Shown here piece by piece: positions 35,756 to 44,488 of a stretch of 64,000 bases of DNA. The translations under genes and the position numbers were made by a program. How positions within the stretch are numbered: the stretch's first letter is position 1; every line of letters begins with the position of its first letter. The notes beneath the pieces were generated by a model. That model was not told where the DNA came from and did no database searches. It was given only the letters and a program-made list of their open reading frames with translations. Source of the stretch: an uncultured Muribaculaceae bacterium (lineage in GTDB: Bacteria > Bacteroidota > Bacteroidia > Bacteroidales > Muribaculaceae); NCBI GenBank assembly GCA_910579675.1, contig CAJTUF010000009.1, positions 33,575-97,574 on the forward strand. The letters run 5' to 3'.

Positions 35756-36235
35756 ATGTACAGAATAGGCAACGGATTTGATGTGCACCGCCTCGTCGAC
35801 GGTCGCCGCTGCATCATATGCGGCGTTGATATACCCTCCGGCAAAGGTCTCCTCGGCCACAGTGATGCCGACGTGGCCCTCCACGCTCTTGCCGACGCCA
35901 TGCTTGGCGCCGTAGCTCTCGGCGACATAGGCCACCTCTTTCCCGACACCGATCCGGCATATGAGGGTGCCGACTCGCGACTGCTGCTCCGCAAGGTTGT
36001 GGAGGCAGTGGCCGCCAAAGGTTATATCACCGTCAACGCCGACATAACCATCATAGCCCAGGCACCCAAAATGGCGCCCCACATCGACCGTATGCGCTCC
36101 AACATGGCAGCCGATCTCGGCATCGGCCTCGACTGCGTAAGCGTCAAGGCCACCACCACCGAGAAGCTCGGCTTCACAGGTCGCGGCGAAGGAATAGCTG
36201 CTCAGGCAAGCGTACTCCTCCGCCGCAGTTGCTGA
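35756..36235 (+). CDS. ispF: 2-C-methyl-D-erythritol 2,4-cyclodiphosphate synthase
   Basis: IspF closes the cyclodiphosphate ring in the MEP isoprenoid pathway. The 159-residue protein starts MYRIGNGFDVHRL with the zinc ligands of DVH. It continues with LLGHSDADVALHALADAMLGA, GDIGHLFPDTDP, and the C-terminal KATTTEKLGFTGRGEGIAAQA. Full length. It is convergent with the TolC gene that follows. Confidence 0.96.
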   Translation: MYRIGNGFDVHRLVDGRRCIICGVDIPSGKGLLGHSDADVALHALADAMLGAVALGDIGHLFPDTDPAYEGADSRLLLRKVVEAVAAKGYITVNADITIIAQAPKMAPHIDRMRSNMAADLGIGLDCVSVKATTTEKLGFTGRGEGIAAQASVLLRRSC

Positions 36236-36271
36236 GGCCGCCTCTTGGAGCGGCAATAAGATTGTCTACGG

Positions 36272-37447
36272 TCAGAGCGTGCTCCGGGTGAGCGACGCCA
36301 TGACGCTCTGATAATTGTAGCGTGCGTCGATCAGCTCCTGCATCTTGCCATACACAATATCAGCCTCGGTGAAATAATCGAGCACAGTGATCTGGCCGGC
36401 ATCCACAGCCTTGGCAAGCAACGCCAGAGTGCGGGTCATAAGCTCGGGATCGTAGGCTGCGATGGTCTTCTCAAGTATGACCAGTTCGCGATACTGGGCC
36501 TCCAGAGAGCTTTCAAGCCGTCGCGACTCGTCGTCGGCGCGGAGCTCGGCTGCCGTTTGACGCGCACGGGCAGCGCGGGTGCGCTGGCTTGTTGACCACA
36601 CCGGAAACGACAGGCCCACAACAAAGCCGTTGGCCGACTCGCCGGGAGCCGTATTGCGCCGGTAGCCCATAGTGAGCGACGGAAGCCACTCGCTACGGCT
36701 CACTTTAAGCTCCTGACGCGCGGCCACCACTTCACCCCGGGCTGCAAGGATAGCCGGATCGGAGCTGAGTGCCAGTTCCTTAAACGACTGATAGTCGGAT
36801 ATAGGGTCGGTGGCGGGATAGTCGAGTCCATCGAGTTCAAGGGGCAGAGAGGCATTGAGAGCCGTGAGTTGCTCCTCAATAGCCAGCTGGCCCGCATCGT
36901 TTGACTGCGCGGCAGCATCGAGGCTCATCTTTTCCATACGTGTCTTATTGACCTCAAGGGCTGTGGAGGCTCCTGCACGCTCCTTCTTCTCTATCAGACG
37001 GAGCATGGTGTCGGCATATCCACGGCGTAAATCGAGCAGCTCACGCTCTTTGCGGAGCTTAACCAGATCAATACACAATCCCTTGGCCTGGAGAAGCAGA
37101 TCGCGCCGGGCGGCATCATACTGCAGCATAAGTGCCTTGTCCTTCAGATCGGCGCTCTTGCCTCGGGCTGAGTAGAGGGTGGGGAAATCAAATTCCTGCG
37201 ACACCACAAGCTCACTGCTTGCTACACCATCGACATTTTTCTGCCAGAATGGGCTGTACTCTACCGAAGGACCCCCGACTGTATTGTCGGCACGGGTGTC
37301 GGCATTGTCAGCCTCGATGTCCTTGAGCATGGCCTTCAGGCCGGTATTGTTGGCTCTTATAGTTTGGAGAATATCGGCAAGACGTTCGGCGCCGGCGCCG
37401 ACGCTCCACAACATCAAGGCCATTGCGGCTGCGATGGTTTTCCTCAT
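36272..37447 (-). CDS. TolC family outer-membrane efflux protein (metal RND system)
   Basis: This 391-residue protein has a signal peptide (residues 1-20) and two repeats of long helices typical of TolC/CzcC-type channels, with a conserved TALEVNKTRMEK segment and a final YNYQSVMASLTRS. It is shorter than E. coli TolC (about 470 mature residues), in keeping with CzcC-like members. It is the last gene of the minus-strand metal efflux locus and follows the TonB receptor gene by 37 bases, so it would serve as the outer-membrane exit duct for the CusBA pair. Confidence 0.85.
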   Translation of the reverse strand: MRKTIAAAMALMLWSVGAGAERLADILQTIRANNTGLKAMLKDIEADNADTRADNTVGGPSVEYSPFWQKNVDGVASSELVVSQEFDFPTLYSARGKSADLKDKALMLQYDAARRDLLLQAKGLCIDLVKLRKERELLDLRRGYADTMLRLIEKKERAGASTALEVNKTRMEKMSLDAAAQSNDAGQLAIEEQLTALNASLPLELDGLDYPATDPISDYQSFKELALSSDPAILAARGEVVAARQELKVSRSEWLPSLTMGYRRNTAPGESANGFVVGLSFPVWSTSQRTRAARARQTAAELRADDESRRLESSLEAQYRELVILEKTIAAYDPELMTRTLALLAKAVDAGQITVLDYFTEADIVYGKMQELIDARYNYQSVMASLTRSTL

Positions 37448-37484
37448 AGCGGTTAGTGATTAGTGATTGTGGGGGGGAATGGGA

Positions 37485-39794
37485 TTAAATATGGAGTTTG
37501 ACTCCGGCAAAGATACTGCGCGGCATCATCGGACCGTAGATATAGCCTGAGTCGCGGAATGTGCCGCGGTCGAAGTCGTCCTGGTAGCTGTTGAATATAT
37601 TCTGCAAGCCGGCGTTTATCTCAAGATTGGCATGATCGAAGAGCTTTATCTCGTAGCTTGCCTTGAAAGTGACATCGAAAAACGAGCGTGTCCTCACCGC
37701 AACGTCGACCTCGGTGCCGGAGCCCACGAGATGCTGCACCGTCATGGGGCCGCTGAAGTTGCCCGAGAGTGCGAGGGTGAGCGGATTGACAGGCTTGTAG
37801 CTCACTGTGGCATAGCCATAGATATCAGGAGTGCGGAAGAGATTTCTCACCGGAGGCACATCGGGATCCTCGCTCCAGTATTCAGGCTTCTTGTAGCGGC
37901 TGCGCTGGAGAGTGGCTCCGGCCTGGATCTGCATCCCGAAGGGGAGCACGGCCATAGCCTCAAGGCTCATGCCATAGACGCGGGCGCCGTCGCCGTTGCA
38001 GCGCTCAAGCACTGCATTGCCTTCGGCATCGGGCTCGTCGAGCTGCCTTAGCACAAACACATCGTCGAGATTGGTGTAGAATCCTTCGAGAGTGAAATTG
38101 GTCTGCACCGACCCTATCGTCACATTGTAGTCGGCCGAGGCACTGATGCTCTGGCTGCTCTCCTCCTTGAGGTCGGGAGCGAGGACCGTGATCACACGCT
38201 CACCTCCTACCACTGCCACATGAAAGTCTTCATCGTAGGCCTGCGGCGAGCGGAAGCCGGTCGAAAACGACAGCCTGAGATTGAGATTATTTGTGGGATT
38301 ATAACGTATATTGGCTCGCGGCGACACTATCAGATGATCGATAAGCGAGTGCTTGTCGGCACGGGCACCGATAAGAAAGCCCCAGCGGTCGTCGCGCCAT
38401 TCGTTCTGGAAATAGCCGCTGTAGATATTGACACACTGCTTGGAGTCGTGATTATAGCCTATTGTCACATCGTGTAGACGGTTGTAGTTATACTCCAGAC
38501 CACCGGTCATCTCCGAGGGCATGAAGAGCAGACGGTCAAACGAGTGGATATACTGTCCGCCTGAGGCCACGGTGAGGTCCGATGTGCGGCCATAGGCATT
38601 GGGATCCATCTCACTGCCGTAGTAGCTTTTGCGCTTGGTATCCTGCATGGCGCTGTAGACCGAAAGACGGTTTTTGCCATCAGCCGACCAATAGTTGTAC
38701 TGAAGGTCGAGGGCATGGATATCATGCTCGGCCTGCTCGGCCACATTGGCCTGATGGGCAGGTTCGTCGAGCTTGTCGCCACCTCGGCGGTATTCGTGGG
38801 TGCCGTGGTATTCGAGAGTGAGCTTGGAGTTATTTTTTATCCTCATGAATCCTCTCAGGCCGAGCACCTGGGTCTTGAGCTCCGGTATTTCGGTAAATCC
38901 GTCGCCATCGTGGTCGTAGCCGTCGCGGGTGCGGTTTTGTCCGAACACAAACATGCCTATGCGGTCGTTGTCGGCCACCACAGAGGCATTGACCGTGGTG
39001 TTGTTTTCAAGCGATCCGCTCACCCCTATCGAGGTGAGGGTGTGCGATGCCTCGGCACAGTTCTGGAGCGGGTCTTTGGTGATGATGTTGATGGTGCCTC
39101 CGATGGCCGATGATCCGAAGAGGGCCGATCCGCCGCCGCGCATCACCTCCACACGCTCGATCATCCCCGCCGGTATATGCTCAAGACCATACACCCCGGC
39201 AAGAGCCGAAAAAATGGGCCTGGAGTTCATCAATATCTGGGAGTAATGACCATCGAGACCGTTGATGCGCACTTGGGTGAAGCCGCAGTTCTGACAGTCG
39301 TTTTCCACCCTCACACCGGGCTGGAAGCTGAGGCCATCGGCCAAAGTGCAGGCATTGACGAGATTAAGCATTGGAGCACCGATGATGCCGATGAGGGTCG
39401 AGCTGTTGCGGCGACGCACTTCACTGCGGTTGCCGGTCACAACCACCTGGTCGAGCAGAAGCACATCAGGCTTCACCTCGAAGTTTACCTCTATAGTGGT
39501 GTTGGCTTTCACCTCTACTCGGCGCGACACTGTGGTGTAGCCCACATAGGTGGCTTCTATATCATAATTGCCGGGCCGGATATTACGTATGGCATAGTGA
39601 CCCGACGCATCGGTAGTGGCGCCTATCGAGGTGCCCTTTATGCGCACCGTTACACCCGGGAGGTGTTCGTCTGTACCTTTTTCTACTACGTGGCCAACGA
39701 TATTCGCATCGGTGAGCGGCGCTGCTGCGGTTGCTGATAAGAGTCCGGTTATAACAAGACATACGGACACTGTCAGGCGCAATAATCTCTGCAT
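37485..39794 (-). CDS. TonB-dependent receptor in the metal RND locus
   Basis: This 769-residue outer-membrane receptor has a signal peptide and an N-terminal carboxypeptidase-like repeat (GHVVEKGTDEHLPGVTVRIK). The plug contains VVVTGNRSEVRRRNSS, a CQNCGFTQVRINGLDGHYSQ segment with a CxxC, and VEVMRGGGSALFGSSAIGGT. The 22-strand barrel ends near YIYGPMMPRSIFAGVKLHI. Such receptors import metal chelates or other ligands using TonB energy. The CxxC in the plug may bind metal. It lies between the RND pump gene and the TolC gene, with its own -7 box. Confidence 0.9.
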   Translation of the reverse strand: MQRLLRLTVSVCLVITGLLSATAAAPLTDANIVGHVVEKGTDEHLPGVTVRIKGTSIGATTDASGHYAIRNIRPGNYDIEATYVGYTTVSRRVEVKANTTIEVNFEVKPDVLLLDQVVVTGNRSEVRRRNSSTLIGIIGAPMLNLVNACTLADGLSFQPGVRVENDCQNCGFTQVRINGLDGHYSQILMNSRPIFSALAGVYGLEHIPAGMIERVEVMRGGGSALFGSSAIGGTINIITKDPLQNCAEASHTLTSIGVSGSLENNTTVNASVVADNDRIGMFVFGQNRTRDGYDHDGDGFTEIPELKTQVLGLRGFMRIKNNSKLTLEYHGTHEYRRGGDKLDEPAHQANVAEQAEHDIHALDLQYNYWSADGKNRLSVYSAMQDTKRKSYYGSEMDPNAYGRTSDLTVASGGQYIHSFDRLLFMPSEMTGGLEYNYNRLHDVTIGYNHDSKQCVNIYSGYFQNEWRDDRWGFLIGARADKHSLIDHLIVSPRANIRYNPTNNLNLRLSFSTGFRSPQAYDEDFHVAVVGGERVITVLAPDLKEESSQSISASADYNVTIGSVQTNFTLEGFYTNLDDVFVLRQLDEPDAEGNAVLERCNGDGARVYGMSLEAMAVLPFGMQIQAGATLQRSRYKKPEYWSEDPDVPPVRNLFRTPDIYGYATVSYKPVNPLTLALSGNFSGPMTVQHLVGSGTEVDVAVRTRSFFDVTFKASYEIKLFDHANLEINAGLQNIFNSYQDDFDRGTFRDSGYIYGPMMPRSIFAGVKLHI

Positions 39795-39832
39795 AATTTA
39801 TCAATAGCTGTAAAAATGATTGGAAACTGGTG

Positions 39833-39840
39833 CAAAGATA
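39833..39840 (-). promoter_or_regulatory. -7 box TATCTTTG of the TonB receptor gene
   Basis: TATCTTTG on the minus strand, 39 bases upstream of the TonB receptor start and 24 bases beyond the end of the pump gene. No clear -33 TTTG is seen. It suggests that the receptor and tolC can be transcribed apart from cusBA. Confidence 0.55.
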
Positions 39841-39863
39841 CGAAATTATAACGGAATGGCCAT

Positions 39864-42800
39864 TTAACGGATACCCTCGCCATAGCTACGGCGATTGATC
39901 CATATATACATTATAGGGATAATGAAGCCATTGAGAAGGGTCGACGAGATCAGTCCACCAAGGATCACGGCTGCCATAGGACTCTGAATCTCATTGCCGG
40001 GCAGGTCGCCGCGAAACACCAGCGGAAGCAGCGCGAGCGCCGAGGTGAGCGCCGTCATGAGAATGGGGTTGAGACGGTCAATCGACCCTCGCACCACACT
40101 CTCTTCCACTCCAAGCCCCTCGCTCATGCGCAGATTGTTGTAGCGGGTGATGAGCAGCATGCCGTTGCGGGTGGCTATGCCGAAGAGCGATATGAAACCT
40201 ATGATGGCCGGTATGCTCACCTGTCCGCTCGATAGCAGGAGCACTATCACTCCACCGATAAGAGCAAAGGGCAGGTTGAGCAGTATCACCACGCTCTCGG
40301 TGACATTGCGGAACTGCATGTAGAGCAGGAGGAAAATCACGAGGATGCTCAGCAGCGATGTGAGGAGAAGGGTGCGGCTCGCCTCGCGCTCGCTCTCAAA
40401 CTGGCCCCCATACTCGATATGGTAACCTTCGGGCAACTCCACCGACTCCTCGATGCGGCTGCGGATATCATCGACCACACCGCGCACATCGCGACCGGCG
40501 GCATTGGCCGACACTACTATCTTGCGCTTGACATTCTCGCGGTTGATGGTGTTGGGGCCTGTCGACGACACGACTTCGGCCACATTGGCCAGCGGTATCT
40601 TTCGCCCGTCGGGGGTGTCGATGAGCATGCGCCGCAGATCCTCTGCGGTGGCGCGGCTATCCTCCGAGCTCCTCACCACGAGGTTGAAGCTCTTACTCCC
40701 CTCGTAGACCTGGCTCACTGTCTCACCGGCCAGCATCACATTTATAGCTTCGTTGAGCGCGGGCTCGCTGATGCCGTAGCGTGCCATCAGCTCAGGGCGC
40801 GGCAATATCTTGAGCTCCGGACGCTCTACCTGCTGCTCTACATTGAGGTCGGCAATGCCGTCTACATCGGCCACGGCCTCCTTGATGCGGTTGCCGATGG
40901 AGAAGAGGCGGTTGAGATCGTCGCCGAATATCTTTATGGCTATCGCCGCCTGGGTGCCCGAGAGCATGGCGTCGATGCGGTGGCTGATGGGCTGACCTAT
41001 CTCGATATTCGCACCCTCGATGGTGGAGAGCTTATGGCGAACATCGTCGAGCAGCTCGCTGTGGCTGCGGCCCGAGAGCTCAAACGGAGCCTCTATCTCC
41101 GACACATTCACCCCCAAGGCATGCTCGTCGAGCTCAGCGCGGCCAGTCTTGCGGGCAACCGTCTTGATCTCCGGAACTGAAAGAAGGAGTTCCTCGGCCT
41201 GACGCCCTATGCGGTCGCTCTCGTCGAGGGCTATGCCCGGCATAAGACTCACATTGACAGTGAAGGAGCCTTCATTGAACGGAGGCAGGAAGCTGCGCCC
41301 CAGTGTGAAGAAGAGTGCGAGAGTGACCACAAACAGCACCGCGGCCGATGCAACCACCCCCTTGCGGTGGCCAAGAGCCCAAAGGAGCGCCTTGCGATAA
41401 TATTTGCGGAGCCACACGGTGATGAATGCCTCGCGCGGCAGGGTGCCGTCGCGGCGTCCGTCCCGCCCGAGAAGATAGCTGCACAACACCGGAGTGAGAG
41501 TGAGCGCCACCACAGTCGAGGCCACGAGAGCCACAATAAAGGCTATGCCGAGCGGTATGAGCATGCGCCCCTCCATGCCGCTGAGGAAGAAGAGCGGCAG
41601 AAACGACACTATAATGATCAGAGTGGAATTGAGGATGGGCATGCGCACCTCGCGCGACGCATCGTAGACCACCTTGAGAGTGGGGCGGCGATCCCCTTCG
41701 GGGCGCTGACGATTTTCGCGCAGATGGCGCCACACATTTTCCACATCGACTATTGCATCATCGACAAGCGAGCCGATGGCTATGGCCATGCCGCCGAGGC
41801 TCATGGTGTTGAGTGTATATCCGAGCAGATGCAGGGTGATCACCGACACCAGAAGCGACAGAGGGATGGTGACGAGCGATATCACTGTGGTGCGCACATT
41901 GGCAAGGAAGAGGAAGAGCACTATAACCACAAAAATGGCGCCTTCGAGCAGCGAGGTCTGCACATTGTCGACCGAGCTCTCGATAAATGTCGACTGTCGG
42001 AATATATCGGTGGAGATATTGACATCGGGGGGCAGATTTTTCTTCACGTCGGCAATGGCCTCCTCAAGTTGCTCTGTGAGCTCGATGGTACCGGTGGCCG
42101 GTTGCTTTGTCACAGTGAGAAGAACAGCCGGCTTGCCACGCTCCGACGCTACGCCGAGGCGGGGTGTCTGCGGGCCTATCTTCACCTCGGCAATGTCGGC
42201 GAGAGTCACTATCCCTCCGTCGGGCGAGGCCTTCACCACACTGTTGGATATACGACCGATGGCGTCGGCCGATGCCACGCCTCTCACTATATATTCGTTG
42301 CCGTATTCATACACGGTGCCTCCACCGGTGTTGCGGTTCATGCCTCGGGTGGCGTCCATCACCTCGGCAAGCGACACCCCGTAGTGTTTCATCTTTCCGG
42401 GATCGACCAGAATCTGATACTCCTTCAGATCACCGCCGATCACCGACACCTGCGCCACACCTCCGGTGGAGAGCAGACGCGGGCGTATGGTCCAGTCGGC
42501 GAGGGTGCGGAGGTCGAGCATCGAGGTCGAGTCGGCGGTGAGGCCCACTATCAGGAGCTCGCCGAGAATCGACGATTGCGGGCCAATCGTTGGCTGGCCG
42601 ATATTGCCAGGGAGTTGGTCGCCAAGCGTGGCGAGCTTCTCCGACACTATCTGGCGGTCGAGATATATGTCGGTGCCCCAGTCAAACTCAACCCACACCA
42701 CTGAAAATCCGGCGGTCGACGACGAGCGCACACGCCTCACTCCCGTCGCGCCATTGACCGATGTCTCGATAGGAAAGGTCACCAGCTGCTCCACCTCTTC

Positions 42801-42974
42801 GGGAGCCATGCCGGGGGCCTCGGTCATCACCACCACCGTGGGTGCATTGAGGTCGGGAAACACATCTATCTCCGAGTTGCGGGCTGTGTACACTCCCGCT
42901 ATGACGAGTATCACCGCCGCCACAAGAATCATGAGGCGGTTGCGCAGCGAAAAGCTTATTATCTTGTCGAGCAT
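39864..42974 (-). CDS. CusA/CzcA-type heavy-metal RND transporter
   Basis: This 1036-residue inner-membrane pump of the HME-RND family expels metal ions from periplasm or cytoplasm. It starts MLDKIISFSLRNRLMILVAA and contains the porter blocks FPIETSVNGATGVRRVRSSS and FDWGTDIYLDRQIVSEKL. In the fourth helix the proton-relay signature reads AIGSLVDDAIVDVENVWRHL. This differs from the copper/silver form (which has an Ala after the first Asp), so the substrate may be a divalent ion such as Zn, Co, Ni or Cd. It is 29 bases downstream of the adaptor gene. Confidence 0.92.
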   Translation of the reverse strand: MLDKIISFSLRNRLMILVAAVILVIAGVYTARNSEIDVFPDLNAPTVVVMTEAPGMAPEEVEQLVTFPIETSVNGATGVRRVRSSSTAGFSVVWVEFDWGTDIYLDRQIVSEKLATLGDQLPGNIGQPTIGPQSSILGELLIVGLTADSTSMLDLRTLADWTIRPRLLSTGGVAQVSVIGGDLKEYQILVDPGKMKHYGVSLAEVMDATRGMNRNTGGGTVYEYGNEYIVRGVASADAIGRISNSVVKASPDGGIVTLADIAEVKIGPQTPRLGVASERGKPAVLLTVTKQPATGTIELTEQLEEAIADVKKNLPPDVNISTDIFRQSTFIESSVDNVQTSLLEGAIFVVIVLFLFLANVRTTVISLVTIPLSLLVSVITLHLLGYTLNTMSLGGMAIAIGSLVDDAIVDVENVWRHLRENRQRPEGDRRPTLKVVYDASREVRMPILNSTLIIIVSFLPLFFLSGMEGRMLIPLGIAFIVALVASTVVALTLTPVLCSYLLGRDGRRDGTLPREAFITVWLRKYYRKALLWALGHRKGVVASAAVLFVVTLALFFTLGRSFLPPFNEGSFTVNVSLMPGIALDESDRIGRQAEELLLSVPEIKTVARKTGRAELDEHALGVNVSEIEAPFELSGRSHSELLDDVRHKLSTIEGANIEIGQPISHRIDAMLSGTQAAIAIKIFGDDLNRLFSIGNRIKEAVADVDGIADLNVEQQVERPELKILPRPELMARYGISEPALNEAINVMLAGETVSQVYEGSKSFNLVVRSSEDSRATAEDLRRMLIDTPDGRKIPLANVAEVVSSTGPNTINRENVKRKIVVSANAAGRDVRGVVDDIRSRIEESVELPEGYHIEYGGQFESEREASRTLLLTSLLSILVIFLLLYMQFRNVTESVVILLNLPFALIGGVIVLLLSSGQVSIPAIIGFISLFGIATRNGMLLITRYNNLRMSEGLGVEESVVRGSIDRLNPILMTALTSALALLPLVFRGDLPGNEIQSPMAAVILGGLISSTLLNGFIIPIMYIWINRRSYGEGIR

Positions 42975-43003
42975 GGCAAAAACTTACAGGGGGATATGGT
43001 GAA

Positions 43004-44242
43004 TCAATGGTTGTGGGTATGTCCCGGTATTGACTTGCCGGCTGCCGCGAGCCTTACATGCACCGCGCCTTCTGTCACCACTTTATCGCCGGGATTGATG
43101 CCTGAGAGAATTTCCACGCGCTCGCCGTCGCTCTGGCCGGTCTTGACCTCGCGCTTGGCATAGCACGACTCATCCTCCTGGATGTAGACAAACATCACTC
43201 CCTGCTCCTCTGTGAGCGCACCCACCGGCACCGATATCACACCGGGCCTCTCGGCTCCTATAAGGTATATCTCGGCATATGAGTCGGGCAGTATGTCGCC
43301 GGTGTTGTCAAATTCAAAAGTGACGGGGATAAATGCGCCTCCTGCACCCGGGGCGCGGCCATACGACACGAGGCGTCCACCCATATCCGTGAGGTCGTAC
43401 ACGCTGCCTGAGGAATAAGCGGGTTCAAACTTTGCCGACCGGATGCCCCTGATAGCGGCATAGTCGCGCTCGGCCACCTCTGCCCGCAGATACAGATGAC
43501 GGTTTTTGGTAACAGTGGCAATAGGCTGGCCCACCTCCACATAGTCGCCGTCTTTAACCATGAGTTGCTTCACAAATCCGCCGGCGGGGGTCGATACCGT
43601 CACACCTCGGCCATTTCCACCCCGGCCTGTGGCCTCGTAGGCCAGACGGGCTCGCTCATACTCGGCCTTGGCTGTCTCGAAGTCGCGTTGCGACACGATA
43701 CGGTCGGCCACGAGGCTCTGCGCGCGTTCATACTCGGTCTTGGCTGCCTCATAGGCTATGCGTGCCCGGTGGCTTATGTCGCCGTCGGGGAGCGCCGATG
43801 TGGAGATGGTCACTACCGGAGCTCCACGCCCTATCTCGGCACCCTCGGCCACTGGGCGTGCCAGCTTGACTATACCGGCCACAGTGGCCGACACGGTGGT
43901 CTCGTCGCCCGAGGCTGGCATCACCCGGCCTGAGGTCTTGATCACTCCGTGGAAGGGAGCGGGAGCCACCGTTTCGGTGGCCACACCTGCTGCCGCGGCT
44001 TTCTCGGGCGCGAGCACTATCTCGTCGGAGCCGTGAGTCTCCTCACCGGCCTCCTCGCCTGAGCCATGCACATGCCCCTCCTCATGGTCGTGATCGCCAT
44101 GCGAGTCGTGGCTGTGATCGTGGGCCGGTGTATGGTCGTGGTCATGGTCGTGGTCGTGGCCACCGGATGAGGCATTTTCGCCCGAGCATCCGGCAACAGA
44201 CATAAACGCAAGATAAACAACTATTTGCAGCAGGTGCTTCAT
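43004..44242 (-). CDS. CusB/CzcB-type RND adaptor lipoprotein with His-rich N-terminus
   Basis: This 412-residue periplasmic membrane-fusion protein links the RND pump to the outer-membrane duct. Leader MKHLLQIVVYLAFMSVAGC ends in a lipobox with Cys at 19. It is followed by a strongly His/Asp/Glu-rich segment (about 14 His between residues 27 and 70) that should bind metal ions. The barrel-sandwich and coiled-coil hairpin domains (EKAAAAGVATETVAPAPFHG, AKTEYERAQSLVADRIVSQR) follow, then a final GHTHNH. The start at 44242 is preferred to an earlier in-frame ATG whose extra 40 residues would hide the lipoprotein leader. Confidence 0.9.
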   Translation of the reverse strand: MKHLLQIVVYLAFMSVAGCSGENASSGGHDHDHDHDHTPAHDHSHDSHGDHDHEEGHVHGSGEEAGEETHGSDEIVLAPEKAAAAGVATETVAPAPFHGVIKTSGRVMPASGDETTVSATVAGIVKLARPVAEGAEIGRGAPVVTISTSALPDGDISHRARIAYEAAKTEYERAQSLVADRIVSQRDFETAKAEYERARLAYEATGRGGNGRGVTVSTPAGGFVKQLMVKDGDYVEVGQPIATVTKNRHLYLRAEVAERDYAAIRGIRSAKFEPAYSSGSVYDLTDMGGRLVSYGRAPGAGGAFIPVTFEFDNTGDILPDSYAEIYLIGAERPGVISVPVGALTEEQGVMFVYIQEDESCYAKREVKTGQSDGERVEILSGINPGDKVVTEGAVHVRLAAAGKSIPGHTHNH

Positions 44243-44286
44243 ATCGTATCGGTATTTAAGGGGAGCTATAGATAGATTGGATGAGG

Positions 44287-44294
44287 CAAATTTA
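44287..44294 (-). promoter_or_regulatory. -7 box TAAATTTG of cusBA
   Basis: TAAATTTG on the minus strand, 45 bases upstream of the adaptor start. No TTTG is seen at the standard distance. The 246-base gap to the divergent acrA-like gene holds no other clear signal. Confidence 0.5.
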
Positions 44295-44488
44295 CGCCAA
44301 CTTTTATGCAACTCAGTCGCAAAAAGCAAAAAAAGCATGAGCGGACAAAACAAACCGACCAACTTCTACGTTATAGGTGCAGTGAGCCCCACTATGTGCC
44401 GACCTTACCAATCAACGTCAACTTCTGCGGGACACCCTTAATTCATCACACATCCACTCCGGCCCGACCGGAAGTCCACTCCCCTTAC

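Noticed and set aside
36237..36254. Hairpin GCCGC-CTCTTGGA-GCGGC between ispF and tolC as a bidirectional terminator
   Set aside because: The stem is only 5 bp and no T-run follows on either strand.
41367..42704. A 445-codon open frame antisense to the CusA-type gene
   Set aside because: Shadow of the intact RND gene; low-complexity composition and no recognisable motifs. The same applies to long antisense frames over secA, pepP, galE, metH, glsA, gadB and the dipeptidase gene.
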